Positions 23,391 to 36,641 of a stretch of 64,000 bases of DNA are shown one piece after another (position 1 is the stretch's first letter; every line of letters starts with the position of its first letter). The notes under the pieces were generated by a model. The model searched no databases. It was not told the origin of the DNA and saw only the letters and a program-made list of their open reading frames with translations. This stretch comes from Symsagittifera roscoffensis (Eukaryota > Xenacoelomorpha > Acoela > Convolutidae): assembly GCF_963678635.1 (NCBI RefSeq), contig NC_087067.1:13308844-13372843 (forward strand), in the 5' to 3' direction. The translations under genes and the position numbers were made by a program.

Positions 23391-26035
23391 CGCAATTGAA
23401 AGTTTCAAACTTCAAAGTGAGCAGTCTGCTTGAATTCTCAAGGAAAAAAACTTAAAGCAATGCAATCTTTTAATGCAATACTAAATCATCTGTTTAACTG
23501 AAACATGGTTTGTGCCAGAATTATCGGAAGAGGCTTTATTTCTCCCGCAATCTTAAGAAATGACCACAAAACAACGAAGACAAAAGCAACTAAACACGGC
23601 GGATTACTTCTCGCGTTGAAACATGACATATATTTTGTTAAATTGACTTTTAAGCTTTCAGACAGCCTAAATGCTCAAATCCAGACTCCAAACCCATTCC
23701 TCCTCTGCAACGCCCAGCTCATATTGTCATTCAGTGAATGAGTTCATGACTCTTTTCGAAAGATTGAACCATCTTTCCTCTTGTCTTAATTGCCCAAATT
23801 TTGTTATAACAGTAGACATTAATTTCATAGTCACTACTTGGCCAATCATGCAATCAACTGATGCGATTTTTGCAAACAGTACTCAATTTGATGACTGAAA
23901 GGTTGATCTGCAACTCAATGCTCTTTATTGTCAACAAGAGAAAAATTTATCAGATCACAATTCTTTTCAAATTAAGCTAAACACCATCGCAATGGTATCA
24001 GAAACGAACCACAATTGCGACCAGGACTTTCTCGTTTTTGTTTTACTGCCTTAGTCAACGCAGACTGGGAAAAAATGGAGAATGAAACTGAATATAAGCC
24101 TTTCAAACCATATTGCTATAGTAGTATTGATCAATTAGTCGAGTTATGGTACACATGGCTATTCAAAATCTTGCAAAAATCCTGCCTCAAAAAAAAGACA
24201 AATAACAGAAGATATCTACCACCATGGCATTAACCTCAAACCTGATAAAAAGACTAAATATCTTAAGAAAATGCATAGAAAAACGAACGACCCACCAAGG
24301 CTGGGATGACAAAACTCGAAATTATTAAAAAACTTGTAAAAATCTTACTTGACGAAGATCAAACTGCTTTCGAAGCCGTTACTATTGAGGGTAGAAATTG
24401 CGCCAAGCTACAAAAGTAAATCAAGAGTACCCGTACGTCAAAAGGACTTCCATCAATTTTATACTGAGACAACAAATTTCCCTGTAACGGTAGATATATT
24501 GCAAATCGATTCAACCAATACTTCGAAAGCGTGTTCAATAAACCAAATTAAAATTTTGCATATGGAATCAAACCAAAACTAGCGTCCTTGAGAGTATTCA
24601 TTTTAAGGAAATCGAAATCAAAAGAACGTTGGTGAACCTAAAATTGAATATATCTATGGGGCCCCCAAAGTCTCCAAAGTACTCGAAAGACGCATTTTCG
24701 ATAAAATATTAACTCAAAATTTCAAACAGCTACACGAAACCAGTTTGATTTTTGACCAAAAAGATCGAAAACAATCCAAATGTTGAAATATCTAGATGAA
24801 ATCTATAGCCTCTTAGAAGAAAATCAGGAAAGTCCATCTTTGGGTTATACACTGATATTGAGAAAGCCTTTGACAAGGTCGAACATAGTTTTTTGGTCAC
24901 TAAATTATCATCTTTTGGACCTGATAGTGCTAATTAAAAGATATCTGCCTAATCGCTAGAAGAGAGTTTGAATCAGAAATCAGCTCATAAATTGGCTTGA
25001 ATATATTAGTGAACTTCCACAAAGTTCAATATATTATGCTTCATAAATGGTCTACCGAGTGCCTTGAAACCCAGTTGCTTTGGCTATGGGGAAGATTACA
25101 AGCTGTTATCAATACTTTCTAAAGATCTAAAAACAGACATGATTCATCTCAGTTAATGGTGCTGCGATAATAACATGAGTTTAAATCTATCAGGATGTCA
25201 TAACTTGATCTTCAATTCAGATGGTACATCGCATAAAATTCATACAGGTTAAATCGAGCTTTCAGAGCATGATAGCGAGAGTTATCTAGGAATCATAGTA
25301 TCGATATACCTCACCTGCTCTACCATCCGTGAACAGCGAGTGTCAAAAGCCAGAGGAGCACTTTTCCAAGTCGAGCGAAATCGTCAATATTGTCATCAAA
25401 ACTAAGTGCATACTGTGGCTACAATGTACCAATTATATCATACGGATCTGAGCTGTGGAGCCCAAACAAAACAGAACTGAGAAGCATTGAGTATGTACAA
25501 AAGAAAGCTACTAGATGGGTTCCAACATCTTCCTCTATGCCTTATAAGCAAAGACTTGAAAAAGTTTGATTACTACCTCTTTCACCATATCACGAAATGC
25601 ACGATGTCCTTTTTTTTCCACGAAGTTGCCAAGAACAACTACTATTGTACGACTGTTATTCTTACGATCACGTTACCCTTCACCAAAAGTTCTTCCTAGA
25701 CCGACAAGTATCCAGAAACGGGTTCCATCTCCCAAAGCTTAGAAAAAAAGCAAGAACATTTTCGGGTACCAGGTATTTTTTCTGGTAAACAAATTGTCAG
25801 CCTGATTTGGTTTCGACCTGATACCAAAAAATTACAAAAGTTTGGAGGAAGAATTGACTGAAATATGATAAGAACTGAAAAGAAAATTGATGAAAGTAAA
25901 TTTCAAACATTTTGCAATTATGTGCATCGTCACGAGTTTCACAATGAACTAAAGTAAATTACTATAAAACATCAATTTACAAATGTCATTTACAATAAAT
26001 TACAAAAAATTTGGTTCTAAACCATCAACTTAAAA
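23391..26035 (+). pseudogene. LINE ORF2 remnant, unit 5
   Basis: Same domain order as unit 1: LTETWF (about 23495), HGGLLLALKH, ITVDINF (GDIN changed to VDIN, about 23813), SDHNSF, YTDIEKAFDKVEH (about 24850) and the YGED box near 25085. Shared variants (VRQKD.HQFYTETTNFPVTV, INQIKILHMESNQN) make unit 7 its closest relative. The loss of the Gly before the endonuclease Asp is shared with unit 7 (32465-32490). Non-functional. Confidence 0.7.
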
Positions 26036-27995
26036 AATTAGCCAATCTTAGTTGACCTCTAAAATTACTATTCAGACTAAAGTACTTTTAACCTCGAAAA
26101 CTAATTAAAAGATTTTTAATTATTTGACTTGAAGTTTCTGAGTCATATTTTTGATTTAAACCTGTACGGTTTTAAAAAAAATCAAAAATATTTCGAAGTA
26201 AATTTTCAGTGTTAACTCTCTGCTCCTGAACTCATAGCGCGTGTTCAAACCCGGTTTCTTTTTCGAGATATGTATTGCCCCTGTTTTAACAGTTTTGTAT
26301 GGTTTTTCGACCTATCTATAAATTCGCAACATCTGCGCTATTTCCCTCAAGACTGCATTGCTGAAGGTGGAGGCCTATCGGCGAGTCTGCTTTCTTTTGT
26401 TCCTCAATTCTTTTGGCCAAATAACAAACAGTTCCATTACCTCTTAGTTTATAAACCAGTCTTGACTAGAGATCATTAGAAAACGTTGACTTCCGCGATG
26501 GTAAGCAAGATTCTACTTTTCTTGTGGTGAAAACCACTTGAAGGTTGGTTAAACTTCGTAACCTGCTTGCTAACATTGGCTTTCCTTACCTCAATATTGC
26601 AGAATCATCATTCAGACATTGAGGGCTTCACATACTTTGGTGATTTAGTTGAAGAACTCTTCTCACTATATAGGGGCTTGCCCGTACCCTCAATGATTTT
26701 GCACAGGGCGTCTGCCGCCATCATTGCGAACCAATTTTCAGGTACTGATTTATCAGCCTATGCTCCCTTTTTTTTTGATATACCTTATCAAACTGCTCCC
26801 AGTTAGATGTACTCCTAAAAACTCTATGTACAGTTCCTTGGATAACTCTATGTTTATACTGAAATGGGGCGCAACTTCTATAGTTCAGTATAGTCCAAGT
26901 GTCTATTGTTTTTTGAAACCAATTGCAGGTTACATATCTATCCTGCGATATACTTATGTTCAAATCCAGGAACGACAATTTCCCCTCTGAATCAGTTTCC
27001 TCTATAGTGAACTGCAGATTCGGTTGAACAGATTTGGCGGCATCGAGAACGCAAATCAGCTCACTTTAACTGTTCTAACAATGTCAGCCAGATAGCTGAG
27101 GAACTATTTTACTTGTGGAGTATCCTTCTCCTTGTTTTTCGCGCGGCAAAAACAATAGCAGACAATTTCGGTTATTGATGCATATACATCATCGGATATT
27201 TTCCGCGTTCTAGGTGATACCAGTTTTTTCAACTCTTGCTTTCAACCCCCTCTGATCTATGTGTTACTTTCCTGCTGCAACATGGGAACAAACCGTTTTT
27301 GTCAATCAACGGTTGATTCTCTGTTCCTGCCAGTAATTCTTGTTTTATACCAAACTCGTTCTCTTTCAGCCATAATTTTGCAAGAATCACAACGAGGGAA
27401 GCGCACATAGCTAGACCGTCAACTTGCACATACCATGAATCAGTACACTTGAGATACACTTTGCTGACTCCCATATTCAAAAGCCTTTTTTTGGTTTAAA
27501 TTTTTCATATCAAGAGATTTTATGGTTTCATCCGAATCTAGAGCAATGTTTTCAGTTGTTTCTCTGGCATTTTTAGTATTGGTTTCTATATTGGGTCCAT
27601 CGATGTTGTTGAAAAACTATGCAAGTCTCTTGTTAAGACTCTCATACGAGCTGCCCAGAAATGATAGTAATTGTCGTAGGAGTGTCTCAGCCTTGTGGAC
27701 CTTAGCTAAACCGTACAAACCGGCTTGCTGACTTCCTGTTGACCTCATATCAGAATATATTTGATCACTTATCGTATTTTTTATTCATGGCAAGTAATCA
27801 TTTGTTAAGTTTCTTGTCAATTTTTAGTATCATATCATCAATCGTTGTCTCGTTTTTCAAAAACTGAGCAGATTGCAATGCAGATTCCAGTTTTGATTCA
27901 TACGTTTGTTTCCTAATTATGCAAAAACCAACACCTTATCAAAAGGCGCAGCCAGGAACCCATTATCTTAGAGATATTTTCTCAATTTTTTCGAT
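26036..27995 (-). pseudogene. PLE remnant, long form, unit 5
   Basis: Full composite length (unit of 4605 bp, as in unit 1). The RT N-terminal strand, CCSRKVTHRSEGV half finger (about 27270), a YLAD box at 27083-27094 where unit 1 has YLDD, the HRVFRSTSNWEQFDKV segment (about 26800) and the GIY-YIG remnant are all present. The second catalytic Asp of motif C is therefore lost here. Its 5' part matches the PLE of units 2 and 3. Confidence 0.65.
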
Positions 27996-30590
27996 CGCAA
28001 TTGAAAATTTTAAACTTCAACGTGAGCAGTCTGCTTGAATTCTCAAGGAAACAATTTTAAAGCAATGCAATCTTTTATTGCAATACTAAATCATCTGTTT
28101 AATTGAAACATGGCTTGTGCCAGAATTATTGGAAGAGGCTTTATTTCTCCCCGAATCTTGAGAAATGACCACAAAACATTGAAGACATAAGCAACTAAAC
28201 ACGGCGGGTTACTTTTCGCGTTGAAACATGACATATCCTTTATTAAATTCACTTTTAAGCTTTCAGACAGCAAAATTGCTCAAATCCAGACTCCAAACTT
28301 ATTCCTCCTCTGCAACGCCGAGCTCATATTGCCATTTTGTGAATGAGGTCATGACTCTTTTCGAAAGATTGAACCATCTTTTTTCTTGTCTTAATTGCCC
28401 AAAATTTGTTATAACAGGAGACATTAATTTCAATGTCACTACTTGGCCAATCATGCAATCAACTGATGCGATTCAGCAAACAATACTCGATTTGATGACT
28501 GAAAGGTTGATCTGCAACTCAATGCTCTATATTGCCAACAAGAGAAGATTTTATCAGATCACAATTCTTTTCAAATTAAGCTAAACACCATCGCAATGGT
28601 ATCAGAAACCAACCACAATTGCGACCAGGACTTTCTCGTTTTTGTTTTATTGCCTTAGTCAACGCAGACTGGGAAAAAATGGAGAATGAAATTGAATATA
28701 AGCCTTTCAAACCATATTGCTATAGTAGTATTGATCAATTAGTCGAGTAATAGTACACATGGCTATTCAAAATCTTGCAAAAATCTTCACACAAATCACA
28801 GAAGATATCTATCACCATGCATAGAAAAACGACCCACCAAGGCTGGGATGACAAAGCTCGAAATTATGAAAAAGCTCGAAACTATGTAAGAATCTTATTT
28901 GACGAAGATCAAACTGCTTTCGAAGCCATTACTATTGAGGGTAGAAATTGCGCCAAGCTACAAAAGTAAATCAAGAGTACCCGTACGTCAAAGGGACTAC
29001 CATCAATTTTATACTGAGACGACAAAATTCCCTGTAACGGTAGATATATTGCAAATCGATTCAACCAGTACTTCGAAAGCGTGTTCGATAAACCAAATGA
29101 AAAACCTTGCATATGGAATCAAAGCAAAACTAGCGTCCTTGAGAGTATTTATTTTAAGGAAAAGGAAATCAAAAGAACGTTGGTGAACCTAAAATTGAAT
29201 ATATCTATGGGGCCCCAAAGTCTTCAAAGTACTCGAAAGACGCATTTTCGATAAAATAGTAACTCAAAATTTCAAACAGCTACACGAAACCAGTTTGATT
29301 TTCGACCAAAAAAAATCGAAAACAATCCAAATGATGAAATATCTAGATGAAGTCCATAGCCTCTTAGAAGAAAATCTTGAAAGTCTATCTTTGGAGTATA
29401 CACTGATATTGAAAAGGCCTTTGACAAGGTCGAACATAGTTTTTTGGTCACTAAATTATCATCTTTTGGACCTGATAGTGTTAATTAAAAGCTATCTGCA
29501 TAATCGCTAGAAGAGAGTTCAAATCAGAAATCAGCTCATAAATTGGCTTGAAGATATTCGTGAGTTTCCACAAAGTTCAAATATTATGCTTCTTAAATGA
29601 TCTACCGAGTGCCTTGAAACCCAGTTGCTTTGGCTATGGGGAAGATTACAAGCTGTTAACAATAATTTCTAAAGATCTAAAAACAGACATGATTCATCTC
29701 AGTTAATGGTGCTGCAATAAAAACATGAGTTTAAATCTATCAGGATGTAATAACTTGATCTTCAAATCAGATGGTACATCGCATAAAATTCATTTAGGTT
29801 GAATCGAGCTTTCAGAGCATGATACCGAGAATTATCTAGGAATCATAGTATCAATATACCTCACCTGGTCTACCATCCGTGAACAGCGAGTGTCAAAAGC
29901 CATAGGAGCACTTTTCCAAGTCGAGCGAAATCGTCAACATTATCATCAAAACTAAGTGCATACACTGGCTACAATGTACCAATTATATCATACGGATCTG
30001 AGCTGTGGAACCCAAACAAAACAGAACTGAGAAGCATTGAGTATGTACAAAAGAAAGCTACTAGATGGGTTCAAACATATTCCTCTGTGCCTTATAAGCA
30101 AAGACTTGAAAAAGTTTGATTACTACCTCTTTCACTATATCACGAAATGCACGATGTCCTATTTTTTCCACGAAGTTGCCAAGAACAACTACTATTGTAC
30201 GACTGTTATTCTTACGATCACGTTACCCCTTCACCAAAAGTTCTTTCGAGACCCGACAAATATCCAGAAACGGGTTCCATCTCCCAAAGCTTAAAAAAAA
30301 GCAAGAACAATTTCGGGTACCGAGTTTATTTTCTGGTCAACAAATTGTCAGCCTGACTTGGTTTCGACCTGATACCAAAAAATTACAAAAATTTGAAGGA
30401 AGAATTGACTGAAATATGATAGGAACTGAAAATTTTTTTGATGAAAGTAAATTTCAAACATTTTGCAATTATAAACATCGTCACGAGTTTCACAATAAAC
30501 TAAAGTAAATTACTATAAAACATCAATTTACAAATGTCATTTACAATAAATTCAAAAAATTTGTTTCCAAACCATCGCCTTGAGAAATTA
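27996..30590 (+). pseudogene. LINE ORF2 remnant, unit 6
   Basis: Endonuclease frame 28228-28584 is the longest kept open in the array (118 codons) and carries LLKSRLQTYSSSATPSSYCH, ITGDINFNVTTW and QQTILDLMTERLICNSML. The RT has LIFDQKKSKTIQMMKYLDEV (29295-29510) leading into the IEKAFDKVEH strand near 29410, and the YGED box near 29635. A deletion near 28818 removes about 50 bp of the linker. The linker variants match unit 4. Confidence 0.7.
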
Positions 30591-32049
30591 GCCAATCACA
30601 GTTGACTTCTAAAATTACTATTCAGACTGAAGTACTTTTGACCTCGAAAACTAATTAAAAGTTTTTTAATTATTTGACTTGAAGTTTCTGAGTCATGTTT
30701 TTGATTTAAACCTGTACGATTTTAAAAAATGTTAAAAAATTTTCGAACTAATTTTTCAGTGTTAACTCTTTGCTCCTGAACTCATAGCGCGTGTTCAAGC
30801 CCGGTTTCTTTTTCGTTATTTGTACTGCCCCTGTGATATGTTTTAACAGTTTTGTTTGGTTTTTGACCTATCTATAAATTCGCAACATCTGCGCTATTTC
30901 CCTCAAGACTGCATTGCAGAAGGTGGAGGCCTATCGGCGAGTCTGCTTTCTTATGCTCCTCAATTCTTTTGGCCAAAAACCGAACAGTTCCCTTACATCA
31001 TAGTTTATAGACCAGTCTTGACTAGAGGTCATTAGAAAACGTTGACTTCCGCGATGGTAAACAAGATTCTAGTTTTCTTGTGGTGAAAACCACTTGAACG
31101 TTGGTTAAACTTCGTAACCTGCTTGCTAACATTGGATTTCCTTACCTCAATATTGCAGAATCATCATTCAGACATTGAGGGCTTCACATACTTTGGTGAT
31201 TTAGTTGAAGAACTCTTCTCACTATATAGGGGCTTGCCCGTACCCTCAAGGATTTTGCACAGGGCGTCTGCCGCCATCATTGCGGACCAATTTTTAGGTA
31301 CTGATTTATCAGCCATTGCTCCCTTTTATTTGATATACCTTATCAAACTGCTCCCAGTTAGATGTACTCCTAAAAACTCTATGTACAGTATTTCTTGTTT
31401 TATACCAAACTCGTTCTCTTTCAGCCATAACTTTGCAAGAATCACAACGAGGGAAGCGCACAAGGCTAGACCGTCAACTTGCACATACCATGAATCATTA
31501 CACTTGAAATACACTTTGCTGACTGCCATATTCAAAAATCTTTTTATGGTTTAAATTTTTCATATCAAGAGATTTTATGGTTTCGTCCGAATCTGGAGCA
31601 ATGTTTTCAATTGTTTCTCTGGCATTTTTAGTATTGATTTCTATATTGGGTCCATCGATGATGTCGAAAAACTTTGCAAGTGTCTTGTTAAGACTCTCTT
31701 ACGAGCTGACCAGAAATGATATTACTTGTCGTAGGAGTGTCTCAGCCTTGTGGAACTCAGCTAAACCGTACAAACCGGCTTGCTGACTTCCTGTTGACCT
31801 CATATCAGAATATATTTGATCATTTATTGTATTTTTTATTCATGGCAAGTAATAATTTGTTAAGTTTCTCGTCGATTTTCAGTATCATATCTTCAATGGT
31901 TGTCTCGTTTTTCAAAAACTGAGCAGATTGCAACGCAGATTCCAGTTTTGTTTCATACGTTTGTTTCCTTATTATGCAAAAACCAACACCTAATCAAAAG
32001 GCACAGCCAGCAACCCTTCATCTTTGATATATTTCCTCAATTTTTTGAT
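30591..32049 (-). pseudogene. PLE remnant with a 0.5-kb deletion, unit 6
   Basis: The frame at 31326-31535 joins VSKVYFKCNDSWYVQVDGLA and IKQEILYIEFLGVHLTGSSL. The deletion (joint near 31388) removes the half finger and motif C and fuses the RT to the HRVF-type segment. The GIY-YIG remnant at its left end and the LYGLAKVHK strand (with a change to FHKAE) at its right end are kept. The 5' part matches the PLE of unit 4. Confidence 0.65.
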
Positions 32050-34690
32050 CGCAATTGAAAGTTTCAAACTTCAACGTGAGCAGTCTGCTTGAATTCTCAA
32101 GGAAAAAAACTTAAAGCAATGCAATCTTTTAATGCAATACTAAATCATCTGTTTAACTGAAGCATGGCTTGTGCCAGAATTATCGGAAGAGGCTTTATTT
32201 CTCCCACAAACTTGAGAAATGACCACAAAACAACGAAGACAAAAGCAACTAAACACGGCGGATTACTTCTCGCGTTGAAACATGACATATCCTTTGTTAA
32301 ATTGACTTTTAAGCTTTCAGACAGCCTAATTGCTCAAATCCAGACTCCAAACCCATTCCTCCTCTGCAACGCCCAACTCATATTGTCATTCAGTGAATGA
32401 GTTCATGACTCTTTTCGAAAGATTGAACCATCTTTCCTCTTGTCTTAATTGCCCAAATTTTGTTATAACAGTAGACATTAATTTCATAGTCACTACTTGG
32501 CCAATCATGCAATCAACTGATGCAATTTAGCAAACAAAACTCAATTTGATGACTGAAAGGTTGATCTGCAACTCAATGCTCTATATTGTCAACAAGAGAA
32601 AAATTTATCAGATCACAATTCTTTTCAAATTAAGCTAAACACCATCGCAATGGCATCAGAAACGAACCACAATTGCGACCAGGACTTTCTCGTTTTTGTT
32701 TTACTGCCTTAGTCAACGCAGACTGGGAAAAAATGGAGAATGAAACTGAATATAAGCCTTTCAAACCATATTGCTATAGTAGTATTGATCAATTAGTCGA
32801 GTTATGGTACACATGGCTATTCAAAATCTTGCAAAAATCCTGCCTCAAAAAAGAAGACAAATAACAGAAGATATCTACCACCATGGCATTAACCTCAAAC
32901 CTTATAAAAAGACTAAATATCTTAAGAAAATGCATAGAAAACCGAACGACCCACAAAGGCTGGGATGACAAAACTCGAAATAATTAAAAAACTTGTAAAA
33001 ATCTTACTTGACGAAGATCAAACTGCTTTCGAAGCCGTTACTATTGAGGGTAGAAATTGTGCCAAGCTACAAAAGTAAATCAAGAGTACCCGTACGTCAA
33101 AAGGACTACCATCAATTTTATACTGAGACAACAAATTTCCCTGTAACGGTAGATATATTGCAAATCGATTCAACCAATACTTCGAAAGCGTGTTCAACAA
33201 ACCAAATTAAAATTTTGCATATGGAATCAAACCAAAACTAGCGTCCTTGAGAGTATTCATTTTAAGGAAATCGAAATCAAAAGAACGTTGGTGAACCTAA
33301 AATTGAATATATCTATGGGGCCCCCAAAGTCTCCAAAGTACTCGAAAGACGCATTTTCGATAAAATATTAACTCAAAATTTCAAACAGCTACACAAAACC
33401 AGTTTGATTTTTGACCAAAAAGATCGAAAACAATCCAAATGTTGAAATATCTAGATGAAATCTATAGCCTTTTAGATGAAAATCAGGAAAGTCCATCTTT
33501 GGGTTATACACTGATATTGAGAAAGCCTTTGACAAGGTCGAACATAGTTTTTTGGTCACTAAACTATCATCTTTTGGACCTGATAGTGTTAATTAAAAGA
33601 TATCTGCCTAATCGCTAGAAGAGAGTTCGAATCAGAAATCAGCTCATAAATTGGCTTGAATATATTAGTGAATTTCCACAAAGTTCAATATATTATGCTT
33701 CATAAATGATCTACCGAGTGCCTTGAAACCCAGTTGCTTTGGCTATGGGGAAGATTACAAGCTGTTATCAATACTTTCTAAAGATCTATAAACAGACATG
33801 ATTCATCTCAGTTAATGGTGCTGCGATAATAACATGAGTTTAAATCTATCAGGATGTCATAACTTGATCTTCAAATCAGATAGAACATCGCATAAAATTC
33901 ATACAGGTTAAATCGAGCTTTCAGAGCATGATAGCGAGAGTTATCTAGGAATCATAGTATCGATATACCTCACCTGCTCTACCATCCGTGAACAGCGAGT
34001 GTCAAAAGCCAGAGGAGCACTTTTCCAAGTCGAGCGAAATCGTCAATATTGTCATCAAAACTAAGTGCATACTGTGGCTACAATGTACCAATTATATTAT
34101 ACGGATCTGAGTTGTGGAACCCAAACAAAACAGAACTGAGAAGCATTGAGTATGTACAAAAGAAAGCTACTAGATGGATTCCAAAATCTTCGTCTATGCC
34201 TTATAAGCTAAAACTTGAAAAAGTTTGATTACTACCTCTTTCACCATATCACGAAATGCACGATGTCCTTTTTTTTCCACGAAGTTGCCAAGAACAACTA
34301 CTATTGTACGACTGTTATTCTTACGATCACGTTACCCTTCACCAAAAGTTCTTCCTAGACCGACAAGTATCCAGAAACGGGTTCCATTTCCCAAAGCTTA
34401 GAAAAAAAGCAAGAACATTTTCGGGTACCAGGTACTTTTTCTGGTAAACAAATTGTCAGCCTGACTTGGTTTCGACCTGATACCAAAAAATTACAAAAGT
34501 TTGGAGGAAGAATTGACTGAAATATGATAAGAACTGAAAAGAAATTTGATGAAAGTAAATTTCAAACATTTTGCAATTATGTGCATCGTCACGAGTTTCA
34601 AAATAAACTAAAGTAAATTACTATAAAACATCAATTTACAAATGTCATTTACAATAAATTACAAAAAATTTGGTTCTAAACCATCAACTT
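32050..34690 (+). pseudogene. LINE ORF2 remnant, unit 7
   Basis: Closest to unit 5 throughout. HGGLLLALKH (about 32260), ITVDINF (about 32470), SDHNSF, IEKAFDKVEH (about 33520) and YGED (about 33748) are readable. Frames at 32673-32864 and 33008-33241 cover the linker. It is the last LINE copy of the array and leads into the PLE that exits it. Confidence 0.7.
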
Positions 34691-36641
34691 AAGAAATTAG
34701 CCAATCTTAGTTGACCTCTAAAATTACTATTCAGACTAAAGTACTTTTAACCTCGAAAACTAATTAAAAGATTTTTAATTATTTGACTTGAAGTTTCTGA
34801 GTCATATTTTTGATTTAAACCTGTACGGTTTTTAAAAAAATCAAAAATATTTCGAAGTAAATTTTCAGTGTTAACTCTCTGCTCCTGAACTCATAGCGCG
34901 TGTTCAAACCCGGTTTCTTTTTCGTGATATGTATTGCCCCTGTGATATGTTTTAACAGTTTTGTATGGTTTTTCGACCTATCTATAAATTCGCAGCATCT
35001 GCGCTATTTCCCTCAAGACTGCATTGCTGAAGGTGGAGGCCTATCGGCGAGTCTGCTTTCTTTTGTTCCTCAATTCTTTTGGCCAAATACCAAACAGTTC
35101 CATTACATCATAGTTTATAAACCAGTCTTGACTAGAGATCATTAGAAAACGTTGACTTCCGCGATGGTAAGCAAGATTCTACTTTTCTTGTAGTGAAAAC
35201 CACTTGAAGGTTGGTTAAACTTCGTAACCTGCTTGCTAACATTGGATTTCCTTACCTCAATATTGCAGAATCATCATTCAGACACTGAGGGCTTCACATA
35301 CTTTGGTGATTTAGTTGAAGAACTCTTCTCACTATATAGGGGCTTGCCCGTACCCTCAAGGATTTTGCACAGGGCGTCTGCCGCCATCATTGCGAACCAG
35401 TTTTCAGGTATTGATTTATCAGCCAGTGCTCCCTTTTTTTTGATATACCTTATCAAACTGCTCCCAGTTAGATGTACTCCTAAAAACTCTATGTACAGTT
35501 CCTTGGATAACTCTACGCTTATACTGAAATGGGGCGCAACTTCTATAGTTCAGTATAGTCCAAGTGTCTGTTGTTTTTTGAAACCAACTGCAGGTTACAT
35601 ACCTATCCTGCGATACACTTATGTTCAAATCCAGGAACGACAATTTCCCCTCTGAATCAGTTTCCTCTATAGTGAACTGCAGATTCGGTTGAACAGATTT
35701 GGCGGCATCGAGAACGCAAATCAGCTCACTTTAACTGTTCTAACAATGTCATCCAGATAGCTGAGGAACCATTTTACTTGTGGAGTATCCTTCTCCTTGT
35801 TTTTCGCGCGGCAAAAACAATAGCAGACAATTTCGGTTATTGATGCATATACATCATCGGATATTTTCCGCGTTCTATGTGATACCAGTTTTCTCAACTC
35901 TTGCTTTCAAACCCCTCTGATCTATGTGTTACTTTCCTGCTGCAACATGGGAACAAACCGTTTTTGTCAATCAACGGTTGATTCTCCGTTCCTGTCAGTA
36001 TTTCTTGTTTTATACCAAACTCGTTCTCTTTCAGCCATAATTTTGCATGAATTACAGCGAGGGAAGGGCACATAACTACTTCGTCAACTTGCACATACCA
36101 TGAATCATTACACTTGAAATACACTTTGCTCACTGCCATATTCAAAAGCCTTTTTATGGTTTAAATTTTTCATATCAAGAGATTTTATGGTTTCATCCGA
36201 ATCTAGAGCAATGTTTTCAATTGTTTCTCTGGCATTTTTAGTATTGGTTTCTATATTGGGTCCATCGATGTTGTCGAAAAACTTTGCAAGTGTTTTGTTA
36301 AGACTATCATACGAGCTGCCCAGAAAAGATAATATTTGTCGTAGGAGTGTCTCAGCCTTGTGGACCTTAGCTAAACCGTACAAACCGGCTTGCTGACTTC
36401 CTGTTGACCTCATATCAGAACACATTTGATCACTTATCGTATCTTTTATTCATGGCAAGTAATCATTTGTTAAATTTCTTGTCAATTTTCAGTATCATAT
36501 CATCAAAAAACTGAGCAGATTGCAACGCAGATTCCAGTTTTGTTTCAAACGTTTGTTTCCTCATTATGCAAAAACCAACACCTTATCAAAAGTCACAGCC
36601 AGCAACCCATTATCTTTGAGATATTTCCTCATTTTTTTGAT
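34691..36641 (-). pseudogene. PLE remnant, long form, unit 7
   Basis: The 105-codon frame at 36108-36425 differs from the unit 1 frame at one residue and carries AGLYGLAKVHKAETLLRQ, NETNTKNARETIEN-like sequence and the SLDMKNLNHKK deletion joint. YLDD (about 35750), HRVFRSTSNWEQFDKVYQKK (35419-35643) and the GIY-YIG remnant follow. Unlike the other units, its right end is not cut. It runs on into the PLE N-terminal region at 36642, so this is the parental PLE copy. Confidence 0.7.

Larger units (their letters stand above)
12660..36641. repeat. seven-unit head-to-tail array of a composite LINE(+)/PLE(-) unit
   Basis: Units begin at 12660, 17265, 18527, 19789, 23391, 27996 and 32050, with lengths 4605, 1262, 1262, 3602, 4605, 4054 and 4592 bp. 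Each unit is a 5'-truncated LINE on plus followed by a PLE on minus. At every internal boundary the PLE sequence ending in a T run plus GAT is fused to CGCAATTGAAA of the LINE. The undisturbed LINE context of that site is at 12659/12660, and the undisturbed PLE context is at 36641/36642. Hence the array arose by tandem duplication across a LINE-PLE junction. The short units carry internal deletions. Confidence 0.9.

Noticed and set aside
12774-32400. Repeated 78-codon plus-strand frame starting MACARIIGRG
   Set aside because: The open frame is the LINE endonuclease region with its N-terminal part out of frame; ETW and GDIN motifs lie before and after it, so it is not an independent gene.
15837-35655. 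Repeated plus-strand frames such as MLTLAFLTSILQNHHSDIEG and MVSSESRAMFSIVSLAFLVL
   Set aside because: They look like membrane proteins but are antisense to the PLE, whose RT and GIY-YIG motifs read on the minus strand.
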